Positions 1-9,991 of a DNA stretch of 64,000 bases are shown here, one piece after another; positions within the stretch are counted from its first letter, which is position 1; every line of letters starts with the position of its first letter. The position numbers and the translations under genes were made by a program. A model generated the notes under the pieces. It was not told where the DNA came from, searched no databases, and worked only from the letters and a program-made list of their open reading frames with translations. The DNA comes from Mycogone perniciosa (taxonomy: Eukaryota; Ascomycota; Sordariomycetes; Hypocreales; Hypocreaceae): NCBI GenBank assembly GCA_025331125.1, contig JAOALB010000064.1, positions 1-64,000 on the forward strand. The letters are read 5' to 3'.

Positions 1-31
<31 letters not shown>
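1..31. repeat. poly-C tract at window edge
   Basis: Thirty-one uninterrupted C residues begin the window. No telomeric hexamer (TTAGGG/CCCTAA) is present, so this is not a canonical telomere. It may be a homopolymer flanking the inverted-repeat element that follows, or a contig-end artefact. The far side of that element is also C-rich (516-530). Confidence 0.8.
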
Positions 32-32
<1 letters not shown>

Positions 33-34
33 CG

Positions 35-513
35 TAACCAAGGAAAAGACACTTGACCAAGGAAAAAATAAAGTCACTTCAACCCCCCGCTATTTTTTCT
101 ACACAATACAGGTAGATTTGTTGTCTGAATAACCTTTAGTTTTTTGACACAGATATATATGAGTGATAATAAAACCTACCCTAAACATAGCAAATTGGTA
201 ACTATGTTAGTATGGTTTTTGGGCTGTGGATACATTGTGATTAAAGAGGCTATGGTTAGTTTTGCACTTAAGAACATTGAAAACGGAATTTTTTACAATA
301 TATGGAAATTGAAGTGTTTATGTACACTCTGTATAATGATGCGAAAAGATACATACTTCATATGCCGCATTACATAAGGTCACTTGTCCACACGCACAAT
401 GTGGGCTTACATATAATGGATTTTTGTCTGATATCATATTTATATGTGGCTGCAGCTAAAATCTGTCACCTTTTTCTTTGGTCTCAGTTAATTAACTGTC
501 TTTTCCTTGGTTA
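35..513. mobile_element. short element with terminal inverted repeats (MITE-like)
   Basis: A 16-bp sequence at 35-50 (TAACCAAGGAAAAGAC) recurs as its exact reverse complement at 498-513. Just inside each end a degenerate second copy occurs (ACCAAGGAAAA near 56-66; its inverse TTTTTCTTTGGT near 472-484). The 479-bp unit is AT-rich and carries only short ORFs, none recognisable. Terminal plus subterminal inverted repeats with no transposase suggest a non-autonomous DNA element. No clear target-site duplication can be read because both flanks are C-rich. Confidence 0.6.
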
Positions 514-1943
514 ACCGACCCCCCGTCCCCAACTATTAGGCACGGGAAAGTGGCTGACTTTTAGGCTCCACAAGTCATGCTATAGAGGTGTCCAGGCTAT
601 TGGCTGGCATCAGCAGTGCTAACTATAGAAGGATGGAGCTCAAGGCAGCGGTAGCAACGCAATATAGCTGTTAAAAAGGAGGGCCAGGAAAGCGAGGAAT
701 CCGGTGTAAGTGGTAACGTCCTAGTTGGGTTAGACCCCGAAGCTAGAACAGAAGCTAAAAACGGACTCCGGAGGAATCTCGGTTTAAGTCAGGCCCATCC
801 AATATACTAATGCTATTTTGGAATTCTGACGGAAATAGTTTCCTGTTTGTATCGCTGTAAGTCGATTTGGCCGATTTCCCATACAAATACTTTTGCGAGA
901 AATAGGAATGAGGCCACGAACCTAATTCTGCTATATCAAGACCATTGTTCACGACAATCACTTCTATAACTGCACACACAAGCACTAGCATTGTATAAGG
1001 ATATCTGTCAGACCACAAATCCTGCAAAAGTGAAGCTCCACACAACCTGCGTGGATAAGTGAGTGAGTGACCTTGACAATATCTATAATTTTAATCTAAT
1101 AACAAATTCAGGATTAATCCAATAAGCATTAATAATGACATGCAGTAAAGTATAAGCATTCGTAGCTACTCCCTACTTCGTACGTAAATAGTTATGCAGT
1201 ACGGAGTAAAATTACTCATTTAAACTCATGTCGGTCGGTTTCCGATGTTTCACCAGAAGCGATCTCCCTTCAGCCTATATACGAGTATAGGTAAGGGAGG
1301 TGTCTTAAGCAATGCATTTACGCGTACGTACTCGAGCCGAAGTTGCCACCGCAGGAGCTAGCGTGCATCACGGCGAAGAAAAGTGATAGCAATTACGCAA
1401 GCCATGGCACATTTGCCACCCTTGTCACACTCGTCACATTTTTCATACCACAACCTGTCTCATGTTCAGTCCATCACATTTACACTTTTGATTTCATAGG
1501 TACCCGTAGGCTTGAGACCGGGGGGGCCTTAGTCGGGCAGAAAAAGTCAATATTAGACGTAAAGAAAACAGGTCTCAGGGGTTTCATGCCTGTCCCGGCT
1601 TTATCTGCCGGTTGAGGCCTGGTCTCAAGCCTGTGGGTAATACCGTAGTAAACTTCGTAGGGCCCCTCATAATAGTCTCCCCGCCAGCCTTGTCGCTTTC
1701 CTCCTTTAGGTACTGATCGGCCTGGCGTGCCAAGGCACTTCACAAATGTCGATTTAGCGCTGATGAACTCCTCCGCTTTCGATCACCACTTCCTCTTTGG
1801 GCAATTATCTGGTCGGTGAGGCCGGCATATCGTCTAGGCGAGATCCTCCCGCGCCTAGGCAGGCTAGAACCTATTCGTAAACGAGTTCACATGTAACGCA
1901 TACATCAATTTGCTACATGTATTGTTTTGGTATTTTTCGGCGC
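514..1943. other. intergenic, no supported gene
   Basis: Only short ORFs, several starting at non-ATG codons and none with recognisable domains, occur here. The stretch contains the motif TACGGAGTA (1200-1208) and a 12-bp inverted repeat (AGGCTTGAGACC at 1508-1519, its complement at 1621-1632). It includes the 3' flank of the minus-strand UstYa-like gene. Confidence 0.6.
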
Positions 1944-2725
1944 TCATGGGAATACTGAATATTTACCAAGTGAAGCCGCTTTAACAGGGACCTTCTCAGA
2001 TTGCAGCACATAGTCATAGAGCAACGTAGCATTGCGACACTGGTGCGTCTGCCCTATACCGTTGATTCCGTCCTCCTCTTTACCCTCGGCGTCCAATCTG
2101 TTAATTGACCTTTCCAATGCATCATCTGCCGAGCACAGGATAGACTGTATGCTCTATTAGAACCATGGATGAGATGAACAGCGTTGGGTCAAATTACCTG
2201 AACAATGTAATCAAAGCAGTGCATAAAATGTTTCTCATCTTGCATATCATGCATACCACGACTCTCAATGGGATGTATATGCATCTTGCCGCTCACCACA
2301 GCGGTTCGACTACTCATTAATTAGATACTTTATCGGACAACTCGCGCAATATGAGATACTCACATCATACCTAGGCAGTGCAGCTGATGAAACATCGATA
2401 CCCCAAAGCCATGATTCCTATTATCTTGCAAGTCGACCATCAGGAAGCCTCCGTTTGGTGTGAGCAGCGAATCCCAGAATTCTGTTTCGTTAGAAGACTC
2501 ATTTCTGCCATAAATTGGATGCATCCATGGATCTTTGACGAATTTTGTAGGCGAGAGCTCTTGCGATGGCGTGAGAGCTGAACACTCGTTCGACCGCACG
2601 TGGTCGACGACGGTGGTAATTATGTTATCATAACCGGGGCGGATGAGGAACAGAATTGTCATGATGGTTATAGCCGAGGAGAAACATGCTACAAGGCATG
2701 TGTGGAGTGGTGTTGACGATATCAT
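1944..2725 (-). CDS. UstYa-family (DUF3328) oxidase-like protein
   Basis: UstYa-family proteins are membrane-anchored enzymes of fungal secondary metabolism, known from oxidative cyclisation of RiPPs and from oxidation or chlorination in related pathways. The model has three exons: 2725-2364, 2309-2198 and 2144-1944. Introns of 54 and 53 bp have GTGAGT and GTAATT donors, and the phases join exactly to give 224 residues. A membrane segment lies at about residues 10-28. Both family-defining HxxHC motifs are present: HQLHC at 113-117, four codons before the first splice, and HFMHC at 148-152 followed by FDY. A C-terminal SILCSADDALE block and a THQC motif also fit the family. The gene is divergent from a second family member, with 307 bp between the starts, and lies 1.8 kb from an MSAS-type PKS. 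The substrate is unknown. Confidence 0.88.
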
Positions 2726-3032
2726 TTTAGAATGTGATGAGGTATGTGTTGTGTAAGTGAGATGTGAGAGTAGGGTGGATTATATGACAATGAACGGTCG
2801 AAGTGATGGAGCTGTGGCGCTTGACAGAGTGCATGGCTCGATCCCTCCCTTGCGTCACACCCTTGCAAGCTCTAGAAAGCTACCTAGGCTACAAGTACTC
2901 CGATGTATTTACTAAATCTGCACTAGCTAATATCTACGGGCCGTTAGAGAGCGGGTGGCTAACAACTCGGCTCTGTGACCGATGCCCCCTCGCTTTCTGC
3001 TCTATCACACATCCCATTCTCAGTTCGAAGCA
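2726..3032. promoter_or_regulatory. shared divergent promoter region of two UstYa-like genes
   Basis: These 307 bp separate the start codons of two oppositely transcribed UstYa-family genes, so the promoters must be here and co-regulation is likely. No specific factor site can be assigned by eye. The interval would be 51 bp shorter if the upstream in-frame ATG at 2982 is used for the plus-strand gene. Confidence 0.5.
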
Positions 3033-3888
3033 ATGCTCGACTCGACCCCAGAGAACGAAGTACCCTTCTTGCCCAAGGATCATGAGGCCATGCGGACAGT
3101 GCACCACGACCACCAGAGCCGCCAAACCACTCGATGGTTGATAGTCACCGTCGCCTTAGTCAGTGCTTTGGTTTCTGTCGTCGGAACCGTTATTATGCAC
3201 AGTCTTCTTCCAATATCTTCCATTGCTTCAAGTAGAAGCCCACCGCGACAGGAACTGCTTCCATCATTGGACCTCCCACCACTCGGAAGTCTTCTTCGAA
3301 CTTATGTCGGCGGATCTTCCTACTATGATAAAGATCTGAATGCCAGCCGTGAAGCGTGGATGTCGTTGTTTCCTCGTACGTTGCTTGTCATTTAATCGCT
3401 GTCGCTGATACTGATCGAGCCTCAGCGGGAATGGGCTACGTTTCTATGGACAACATAAAAGAAGCAGGAGACATCCCTCAACTCTTTCAAGACATGAGCA
3501 CGGATGGTTCAGGGCGTTTTTGTGTTGCTGCATTCCATCAACTTCACTGTCTCGTAAGCCCTTCTACTGCTTCATTCGCAATAGCTTTCTAAATGCCCAC
3601 CAGTTCCTCATCTACGCCGATTTTCGCCGCGCCCTAAGCGGGGAACTCACGCATGCGTCACACGATTCGCATTCTTTACACTGCTTTGATTATCTCCGAG
3701 AAAGTATTATTTGCGCCGCAGACAGTGCCCTTGAGCCTTTCCGTTCTCAGTTCGATGGTGGTACTCAAGGTAACGGTGTCGATGGCTTTGGAACTGTGCA
3801 TCAATGTCGGGATTTCAAACAGCTGTTTGAGTGGAGTGAGAAATTTCGATACAGTGATGGGCATAACGCGGAGAAATTTGAGGGGTGA
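3033..3888 (+). CDS. second UstYa-family (DUF3328) oxidase-like protein
   Basis: The model has exons 3033-3375, 3426-3553 and 3604-3888, with introns of 50 bp each (GTACGT and GTAAGC donors). It gives 251 residues. The N-terminus is cytosolic-like, followed by a membrane helix at about residues 35-57, then the luminal DUF3328 region. HQLHC is at 152-156 and HSLHC at 180-184, followed by FDYLRESIICAAD, the family signature. The second intron directly follows HQLHCL, close to the first intron position of the divergent paralogue, supporting common descent. An in-frame ATG at 2982 would add 17 residues; 3033 was chosen because the cytosolic part of family members is usually short. The gene runs towards the MSAS-type PKS 626 bp downstream, so a role in tailoring its product is inferred, not shown. 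Confidence 0.88.
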
Positions 3889-4514
3889 TATAGAACGGGG
3901 AATGGAAGCTAGATAGGTACTTTAAGACAGATCAATATACTATCCGAACCACAATATCAAGAATTTCCTTTCTCGTCTAGATTCCTGACACGCGGTATGT
4001 TGATGAAAGATAACCCGAGTTCCTCCCGACCAACAATCATGAGGATGCTTGCCCGTTGCTTCTGGTGCTTTGAAGACGGGAATGGATAGTCGACGGCTGT
4101 TGCCGGTTGCTTTGGGGCATTCCCATAGCACACACCTTTCTAGTCATTCCAGCACATACGACCATAAGCAGTGGAAAATCCAGGGTCCCGTTAAGGTCTT
4201 TATTGAGTTTTGGTGACCTCTGTTTCTTAGCTGTTTGGGCATCCAGTTTCGGAAGCGGCCGTCTCCGGTTTGAGGCGTTCTTTTGAACAAAAAATGGCAT
4301 CTTGGCACGAACGATGAGAGTGGGAACGGGAATATATCCCTTCATAGGGCCGCGGCATGTATGTGGGGCGAAACCGATGTCAACTGTTTCTTGCGCAGCT
4401 CAAAGAGCTTGGCGTTTGAGGTTTTTCTCCGCCTAGTATATTTCCCCCTCAAAGTGAGCGAAAGCCATACGTCTATATTCACTATCCCCGATTTCACGAC
4501 TTCCTCTTAACAAA
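3889..4514. promoter_or_regulatory. intergenic, 5' region of the PKS gene
   Basis: No gene is supported. This must contain the PKS promoter and perhaps a small upstream exon. The PKS frame is open back to a TGA at 4455 but has no other ATG. No binding site is identified with confidence. Confidence 0.4.
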
Positions 4515-7500
4515 ATGATCCTTTGCTCTAAGGATATAGCCATCATTGGCATGGCCTGTCGCGCCGCTGGTGGTAACAACTCTCCCGAGGAGCTCTGGCA
4601 ATTCCTCTTGGAAAAGAAAGACGCTTCGGGCGAGGTGCCCCATTGGCGTTGGGAGCCGTGGGTAAAGCGAGATGTCCGCAACGCCAAGGAGATTAGGAAA
4701 ACGCTCACCCGCGGCTATTTTATTGAAGACTTAGAGGACTTTGATGCTGCCTTCTTTGGCATCTCACCAAAAGAGGCGGAGCAAATGGACCCGCACCAAC
4801 GGCTAGCCCTTGAGCTGAGCTGGGAGGCACTCGAGAACGCAGTTGTCGACCCCATGAGCCTGGCAGGGTCCAATACGGCAGTCTTCATGGGTGTCGATTC
4901 GGATGACTACTCTCGCCTACTGCTGGAAGATATCCCCAATATTGAACCGTGGATGGGCATCGGCACCGCTGCACATGGCGTGCCTAATCGCATATCCTAT
5001 CACCTGGATCTCATGGGGCCTAGCGCTGCTGTCGATGCTGCATGCGCTTCGTCACTTGTTGCCGTGCACATGGGCCATTGGGCCATTCTTAACGGTGAGT
5101 CTGATGTAGCTATTGTTGGAGGCGTCAACGTGCTGCTAGCACCTGCGCTCACATGTATGCTTGGTAAGGCAGGCGTACTCTCTCCGGATAGTGTTTGTCG
5201 CTCCTTCGATGATGGTGCCAACGGCTACGCACGTGGAGAGGGAGGTGCTGTGCTTATTCTCAAGACACTAACAAGTGCAATAACCGATGGTGATAACATC
5301 CTTGCCGTCCTCCGGGGGAGCGCCGTTGCCCCCGACGGGAAGACCAAAGGAATTATGGCACCGAATGCCAAAGCCCAAGCACTTGTCGGGCGCCAGGCAC
5401 TCGCACAGGCTCAAATTGATCCATTGACAGTAGGGTATATTGAAGCACACGCAATATCTACACCATTAGGCGATCCCACAGAGGTGACTGCCATAGAGGC
5501 CATCTATGGGTCTGGAGCAGGGAGGTGCCCCGAAAGCCCTATATATGTGGGCTCAATCAAACCTAATATTGGTCACTTGGGAGCCGCTGCTGGTGCAATT
5601 GGCCTGATAAAGGCAGTCCTGGCTGTAAACAAAGCTCAACTGGCTCCTCAGACCCGTCTGATCAATCCCAATAGCCGAATTAATTGGAAGCAGTCTGGTC
5701 TCAAAGTCGTGCGTGAGAAGATGAAATGGACCTGCCCCAATGGACCCCGAAGGGCAGCCGTGTGTTCATACGGCTATGGTGGCACAGTTTCGCATGCCGT
5801 AATCGAGGAATTCGTCAACAAGCCTGTGAAAAACAAGGCAGATTCCGATATCGACCTGGAGCCAGTCGTTATAACCATTTCGGCGATACAAGCGAAGCGT
5901 CTGGTCCAACAGGCAAGGGTTCTATTAGAGTGGTTCACCTCTCCTGTCGGCCAGGAAGCAGACCTTAGCGCCGTGGCCAACACTCTAGCTCAGCGACGTG
6001 CCCATCATGACCATCGAATCGCTTTAGTCGTTGGCAGCCATGAAGAGGCTGTTAGTGCCCTGACTAACTTTATCTCGGGGAGCAATATCAACGAAGTGAC
6101 CCAGGGACGAGTGCTTGATGCTCAATCCGAGCTATCAAGGCGAGTTGTCTGGGTCTTCTCCGGGCATGGCGCCCAGTGGGCTAACATGGGTAAGGAGCTT
6201 CTCCGTAACACAATCTTCCGTTGTGCCATTGAGCCCCTTGACATAGTCATCAGAGACGAAGCGGGATTTTCCGCTATCGCAGCCCTCCAAACAGGCGATT
6301 TCGAGCTCTCAGAGAGGGTACAAGTGCTCACGTACGTTGTCCAAGTCGGCTTGAGTCTGTTGCTAGCCTCAAAAGGACTGGAACCCCAAGCTGTGATTGG
6401 CCACTCTATGGGAGAGGTAGCAGCTTCTGTTGCAGCGGGATGCATAACCGCGGAAGAAGGAGCTCGAGTCGTCACTCGGCGTGCTCAGCTATACACCCAG
6501 GTTTGGAACCAGTCCCTCGGGGGGATGGCATTAGTGAACCTCTCATTCGATCTTGTGGCAGCTGAGCTGGGAGACAGGAAAGATCTTGTGGCAGCGATAG
6601 ATTCCTCCCCTACTACTTGTGTGGTAAGCGGCGAGGAAGCCGCCGTGGATGAATACATAGAGACTCTGACAACGCGCGGAGTCAAAACATTCCGCGTCAA
6701 GACAGATATTGCCTTCCACAGCCCTATGCTGGACCAGCTGTCTGCCCCCTTGAAGAGAGCACTTGATGGGGCGTTTCGATCCAGGCGGCCAACAATACCT
6801 CTTTACTCATCATCCAATGCCAACCCGCGCAGCGAAATATTGCGGGATGTGGATTATTGGGTTAACAACATGCTTTCAACTGTGAAGCTTAGGTCAGCAA
6901 TCAACGCAGCGATTGACGATGGCTACCGTATTTTCCTCGAGATATCTTCGCACCCAATAGTCACACACTCAATTACCGAGACTTTGCTGGCTCGAGTCCA
7001 CGATAAGGGCGATTTCGCCACCATTGCGACAATGAAATGTGATGTCTCCCCTCATCGAACCATCCACGAGGCTGTAGCCCAGCTATATGTCAAAGGTGCC
7101 TGCGTCAACTTCAAAAAGCAGCTAGGGGACAAAAGATGGTGGTGCCAGACAGTTCCCGGCACGCATTGGATGCGAAGACCATATTACAAAAAGGTTGAGA
7201 CGGGTCAAATAGGCGAGGGCATTCCTCATGACATGAACAAGCACACCCTTCTGGGGCAGCGGACTGCCGTCTATGACACCAACACGGTATTGTACACAAC
7301 CAAGCTTGATGACAAAACGAAGCCTTTTCCTGGAATGCATCCTCTGGACGGAGCTGAAATCATCCCAGCCGCTGTGTACATTTACACTTTCCACCAAGCC
7401 ACGGGTTGTGTCGCTTCTGTATTATCCGATATTATGTTGCGGGTGCCTTTGACTATGGGTCACGAAAGACGTGAAGTTCAAGTTGTTCTCCAGGGTGAGA

Positions 7501-9887
7501 ACATCTCCATCGCCTCCACTGCAGCGGCCGAACAGCAGCACAACGAGCAGGCCTGGGTTGCGCATGGTTCGTGTCGATGGGGTCAGCTTGACCTTGTAGC
7601 AATTGAAGCGAACAAAAAACATCGACTCGATATTAATGGTGTCAAGAAGCGCATTGGGACCGTTCTGCCCAATAACTTTTCTGTTAACCATCTAGCCAAA
7701 ATTGGGGTGGAGGGTATTGCGTTTCTTTGGCAAGTTGTCGAGCACTATGGAAACGAGAAAGAGATGATGGTCAAGGTGGATCTGGATCCCAGTGTTCAGA
7801 AGACCGACTGGAACGAGACCTCCATGGCTCCAATGCTCGACGCTGCCACATCAGTTGGATCAACCATATTCATGAGAGACCCCAAGCTACGAATTGTGTC
7901 GCAGATAGACCGTGTTTTTCTATATTCCAAAGCGCCGTTGCCAAAAGTCGGTTACCTCCACGTCGAAGAAGCTTCAGATACCAATGGCTTGGCTGTACAC
8001 GTCAACGTGCTCGATTTGGAGGGGCAGCTTCTTATACGATTCCTGTCAATGAGACTTTTTGACATTGATGGAGCGGCAGGCATCCGGAGTAGTGTGAATG
8101 GTTTGGTCCATCGAGTTGCCTGGGTGGACATCAAGCTCCCAGAAGACCCGCAAACTTTCAGCCAAGTGTTACTGGTAGGGAGGGACGAAGATATAATCGA
8201 GACCTATACCCGGCAACTGCAGCCGGAGACGAGAAATTTGCTCCGAATCCAAAGCTACACAGCACTCAAGGAACAGGTGGAGATTAAATCTGCCCTTGAA
8301 CGAAAAGGCAGTGCAGTCGTGTACATTCCAGGGGCTGTCAGGTCGCTCGAAGATGTTCCAGTTGCTACCGAGGACTTCATTTGGGAAACAACCAGCTTTG
8401 TGAGGCTCTTGGCCGAGGGGCCCCTTGCGAACTCCTGCAAGCTCTTTGTGATCACAGATCGAGTATTCGCAGGCGACTCGGCTACTGGACTTGCACACGG
8501 TGCACTATATGGCCTTGGCCGTATCATTGCCGCCGAACATCCTGACATTTGGGGAGGGTTGATTGATAACGAGTCGCGGGCCATTTTCCCCATGCTGGCA
8601 TTCAAACATACACATGACTTTGGTATTGTGCGAGTAACTGGTGATCTGCCACATCGGGCTGTCATGCGCCCCCTGTCGAAGGAACAACGATATCAACAGG
8701 AGACGACTAGGACCCTCCTACCTAAGCCGGATGGTACATACTTGATCACTGGTGGTCTTGGTGACTTGGGGATGGAAACATGCCGCTTCCTTGTCGAGAA
8801 GGGCGCACGGCGCATCGTACTAATTTCCTGCACTGGTCTGCCACCGCGCGATCAGTGGACCGGTCTCGTTGACAGCAGTTCCAAGCTTGCAGCGATTCTG
8901 CAAAACATCAGAGAGCTTGAAAAATGTGGAGCAACTATCCATGTTGTGGCATTGGATATTGTAGGGGTAGAGGCTCCACGGAGGCTCCAGGGAATGCTTC
9001 ATGCCTTGGGCTTGCTCCCTGTCCTTGGTGTTGTCCATGCAGCCGGAATTTTTGAGGCTAGACTTGTCGTGAACACGACGCGTGACTCGTTCCAGCGTGT
9101 TCTGGCACCCAAGGTACAAGGTGCTCTCGCTCTACACCATGTTTTCCCGCCAGGGTCTCTTGACTTCTTTATTCTATATTCTAGTATCGGGCAGCTTGTG
9201 GGAACAGAGGGACAGGCAGCGTATGCCTCGGGCAATGCATTCCTAAACGCGCTTGCCACGTACCGCAGGACCGCAGGTGATAACACTTTATCATTCCAGA
9301 TCACTGCTGTTCGTGGCCTGGGCATGGCAAGGGCGACGACAGCAGACAGCCTAGCTACCCAGTTTCAAAGCAAGGGCATCACTGACATCACCTCTGATGA
9401 TGTATTTCGCTCATGGGAATACCTTGATCATTATGATATTGACAGTGCGGTCTTAACACGCTGTCTTCAGATTAATGAAGGCGAGCCTGCAGCTCTGCCG
9501 CTGCTCGAAGATATCGTAGTTCGAAAGCCCAGGGCAGCCGTGACGCAACAGACTGGGATAAAGAACGCAGGAAAAGCACCAGACACCAATGGAATGACAT
9601 CGGAAACTTGGCTAATAGACACTCAGGAGCTTTCCCAGTGGCTGAATGTGCAGATCCGAAAGTGTATTGCCACAGTGCTGAAGATGCCAGACATTGATGA
9701 CATTGACGCTTCAACGCCAATTGCGGACCTTGGGGTTGATAGCGTAATGACGGTAGCCCTCCGGCAGAGTTTGCAGACTACTTTGAAAGTCAAAGTACCC
9801 TTGACTCTAACATGGAACCATCCAACAGTAAAGCATCTTGTAGTATGGTTTTCAGCAAAGCATGTGGAAGTCAGCGATAGCCCTTGA
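4515..9887 (+). CDS. partially reducing PKS, 6-methylsalicylic acid synthase type
   Basis: This type I iterative synthase should condense one acetyl and about three malonyl units with selective keto-reduction to a small aromatic acid. It is an uninterrupted ORF of 1790 residues, the usual length of fungal 6-MSA synthases. The order is KS (from residue 7; active Cys177 in DAACASS), AT (Ser631 in GHSMGE), DH/thioester-hydrolase-like domain (His910 in HTLLGQR; later HPLDGAE), interdomain region, KR (GGLGDLG from 1413; Tyr1570 in QAAYASGN) and ACP (Ser1743 in GVDSV). There is no ER, methyltransferase or C-terminal TE. All catalytic residues I can see are intact. The KS starts almost at the initiator, whereas relatives carry an N-terminal extension of a few dozen residues, so a small upstream exon may be missing. 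Two UstYa-like genes lie just upstream. The exact product cannot be proved from sequence. Confidence 0.93.
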   Translation: MILCSKDIAIIGMACRAAGGNNSPEELWQFLLEKKDASGEVPHWRWEPWVKRDVRNAKEIRKTLTRGYFIEDLEDFDAAFFGISPKEAEQMDPHQRLALELSWEALENAVVDPMSLAGSNTAVFMGVDSDDYSRLLLEDIPNIEPWMGIGTAAHGVPNRISYHLDLMGPSAAVDAACASSLVAVHMGHWAILNGESDVAIVGGVNVLLAPALTCMLGKAGVLSPDSVCRSFDDGANGYARGEGGAVLILKTLTSAITDGDNILAVLRGSAVAPDGKTKGIMAPNAKAQALVGRQALAQAQIDPLTVGYIEAHAISTPLGDPTEVTAIEAIYGSGAGRCPESPIYVGSIKPNIGHLGAAAGAIGLIKAVLAVNKAQLAPQTRLINPNSRINWKQSGLKVVREKMKWTCPNGPRRAAVCSYGYGGTVSHAVIEEFVNKPVKNKADSDIDLEPVVITISAIQAKRLVQQARVLLEWFTSPVGQEADLSAVANTLAQRRAHHDHRIALVVGSHEEAVSALTNFISGSNINEVTQGRVLDAQSELSRRVVWVFSGHGAQWANMGKELLRNTIFRCAIEPLDIVIRDEAGFSAIAALQTGDFELSERVQVLTYVVQVGLSLLLASKGLEPQAVIGHSMGEVAASVAAGCITAEEGARVVTRRAQLYTQVWNQSLGGMALVNLSFDLVAAELGDRKDLVAAIDSSPTTCVVSGEEAAVDEYIETLTTRGVKTFRVKTDIAFHSPMLDQLSAPLKRALDGAFRSRRPTIPLYSSSNANPRSEILRDVDYWVNNMLSTVKLRSAINAAIDDGYRIFLEISSHPIVTHSITETLLARVHDKGDFATIATMKCDVSPHRTIHEAVAQLYVKGACVNFKKQLGDKRWWCQTVPGTHWMRRPYYKKVETGQIGEGIPHDMNKHTLLGQRTAVYDTNTVLYTTKLDDKTKPFPGMHPLDGAEIIPAAVYIYTFHQATGCVASVLSDIMLRVPLTMGHERREVQVVLQGENISIASTAAAEQQHNEQAWVAHGSCRWGQLDLVAIEANKKHRLDINGVKKRIGTVLPNNFSVNHLAKIGVEGIAFLWQVVEHYGNEKEMMVKVDLDPSVQKTDWNETSMAPMLDAATSVGSTIFMRDPKLRIVSQIDRVFLYSKAPLPKVGYLHVEEASDTNGLAVHVNVLDLEGQLLIRFLSMRLFDIDGAAGIRSSVNGLVHRVAWVDIKLPEDPQTFSQVLLVGRDEDIIETYTRQLQPETRNLLRIQSYTALKEQVEIKSALERKGSAVVYIPGAVRSLEDVPVATEDFIWETTSFVRLLAEGPLANSCKLFVITDRVFAGDSATGLAHGALYGLGRIIAAEHPDIWGGLIDNESRAIFPMLAFKHTHDFGIVRVTGDLPHRAVMRPLSKEQRYQQETTRTLLPKPDGTYLITGGLGDLGMETCRFLVEKGARRIVLISCTGLPPRDQWTGLVDSSSKLAAILQNIRELEKCGATIHVVALDIVGVEAPRRLQGMLHALGLLPVLGVVHAAGIFEARLVVNTTRDSFQRVLAPKVQGALALHHVFPPGSLDFFILYSSIGQLVGTEGQAAYASGNAFLNALATYRRTAGDNTLSFQITAVRGLGMARATTADSLATQFQSKGITDITSDDVFRSWEYLDHYDIDSAVLTRCLQINEGEPAALPLLEDIVVRKPRAAVTQQTGIKNAGKAPDTNGMTSETWLIDTQELSQWLNVQIRKCIATVLKMPDIDDIDASTPIADLGVDSVMTVALRQSLQTTLKVKVPLTLTWNHPTVKHLVVWFSAKHVEVSDSP

Positions 9888-9991
9888 TATCGAAATCATT
9901 GAATGGTGTTCCTCAAGAGGATCGAATGAAGGTTAATCCGGGAACCATGCCAAGAGGAACCTAGGTACACAAGTAACACAACATGCAGCGT

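Noticed and set aside
1..31. Poly-C tract as a telomere end
   Set aside because: No CCCTAA-type hexamer repeats are present; a pure homopolymer does not support a telomere.
755..1045. Minus-strand 96-codon ORF
   Set aside because: It starts at TTG, has no recognisable domain, and has no splice partners.
1343..1743. Overlapping ORFs on both strands
   Set aside because: Low support, overlapping a foldback repeat, and no family resemblance.
2726..4514. RiPP precursor gene for the UstYa pair
   Set aside because: I looked for a signal peptide followed by tandem peptide units with KR cleavage sites in this region and the nearby ORFs and saw none.
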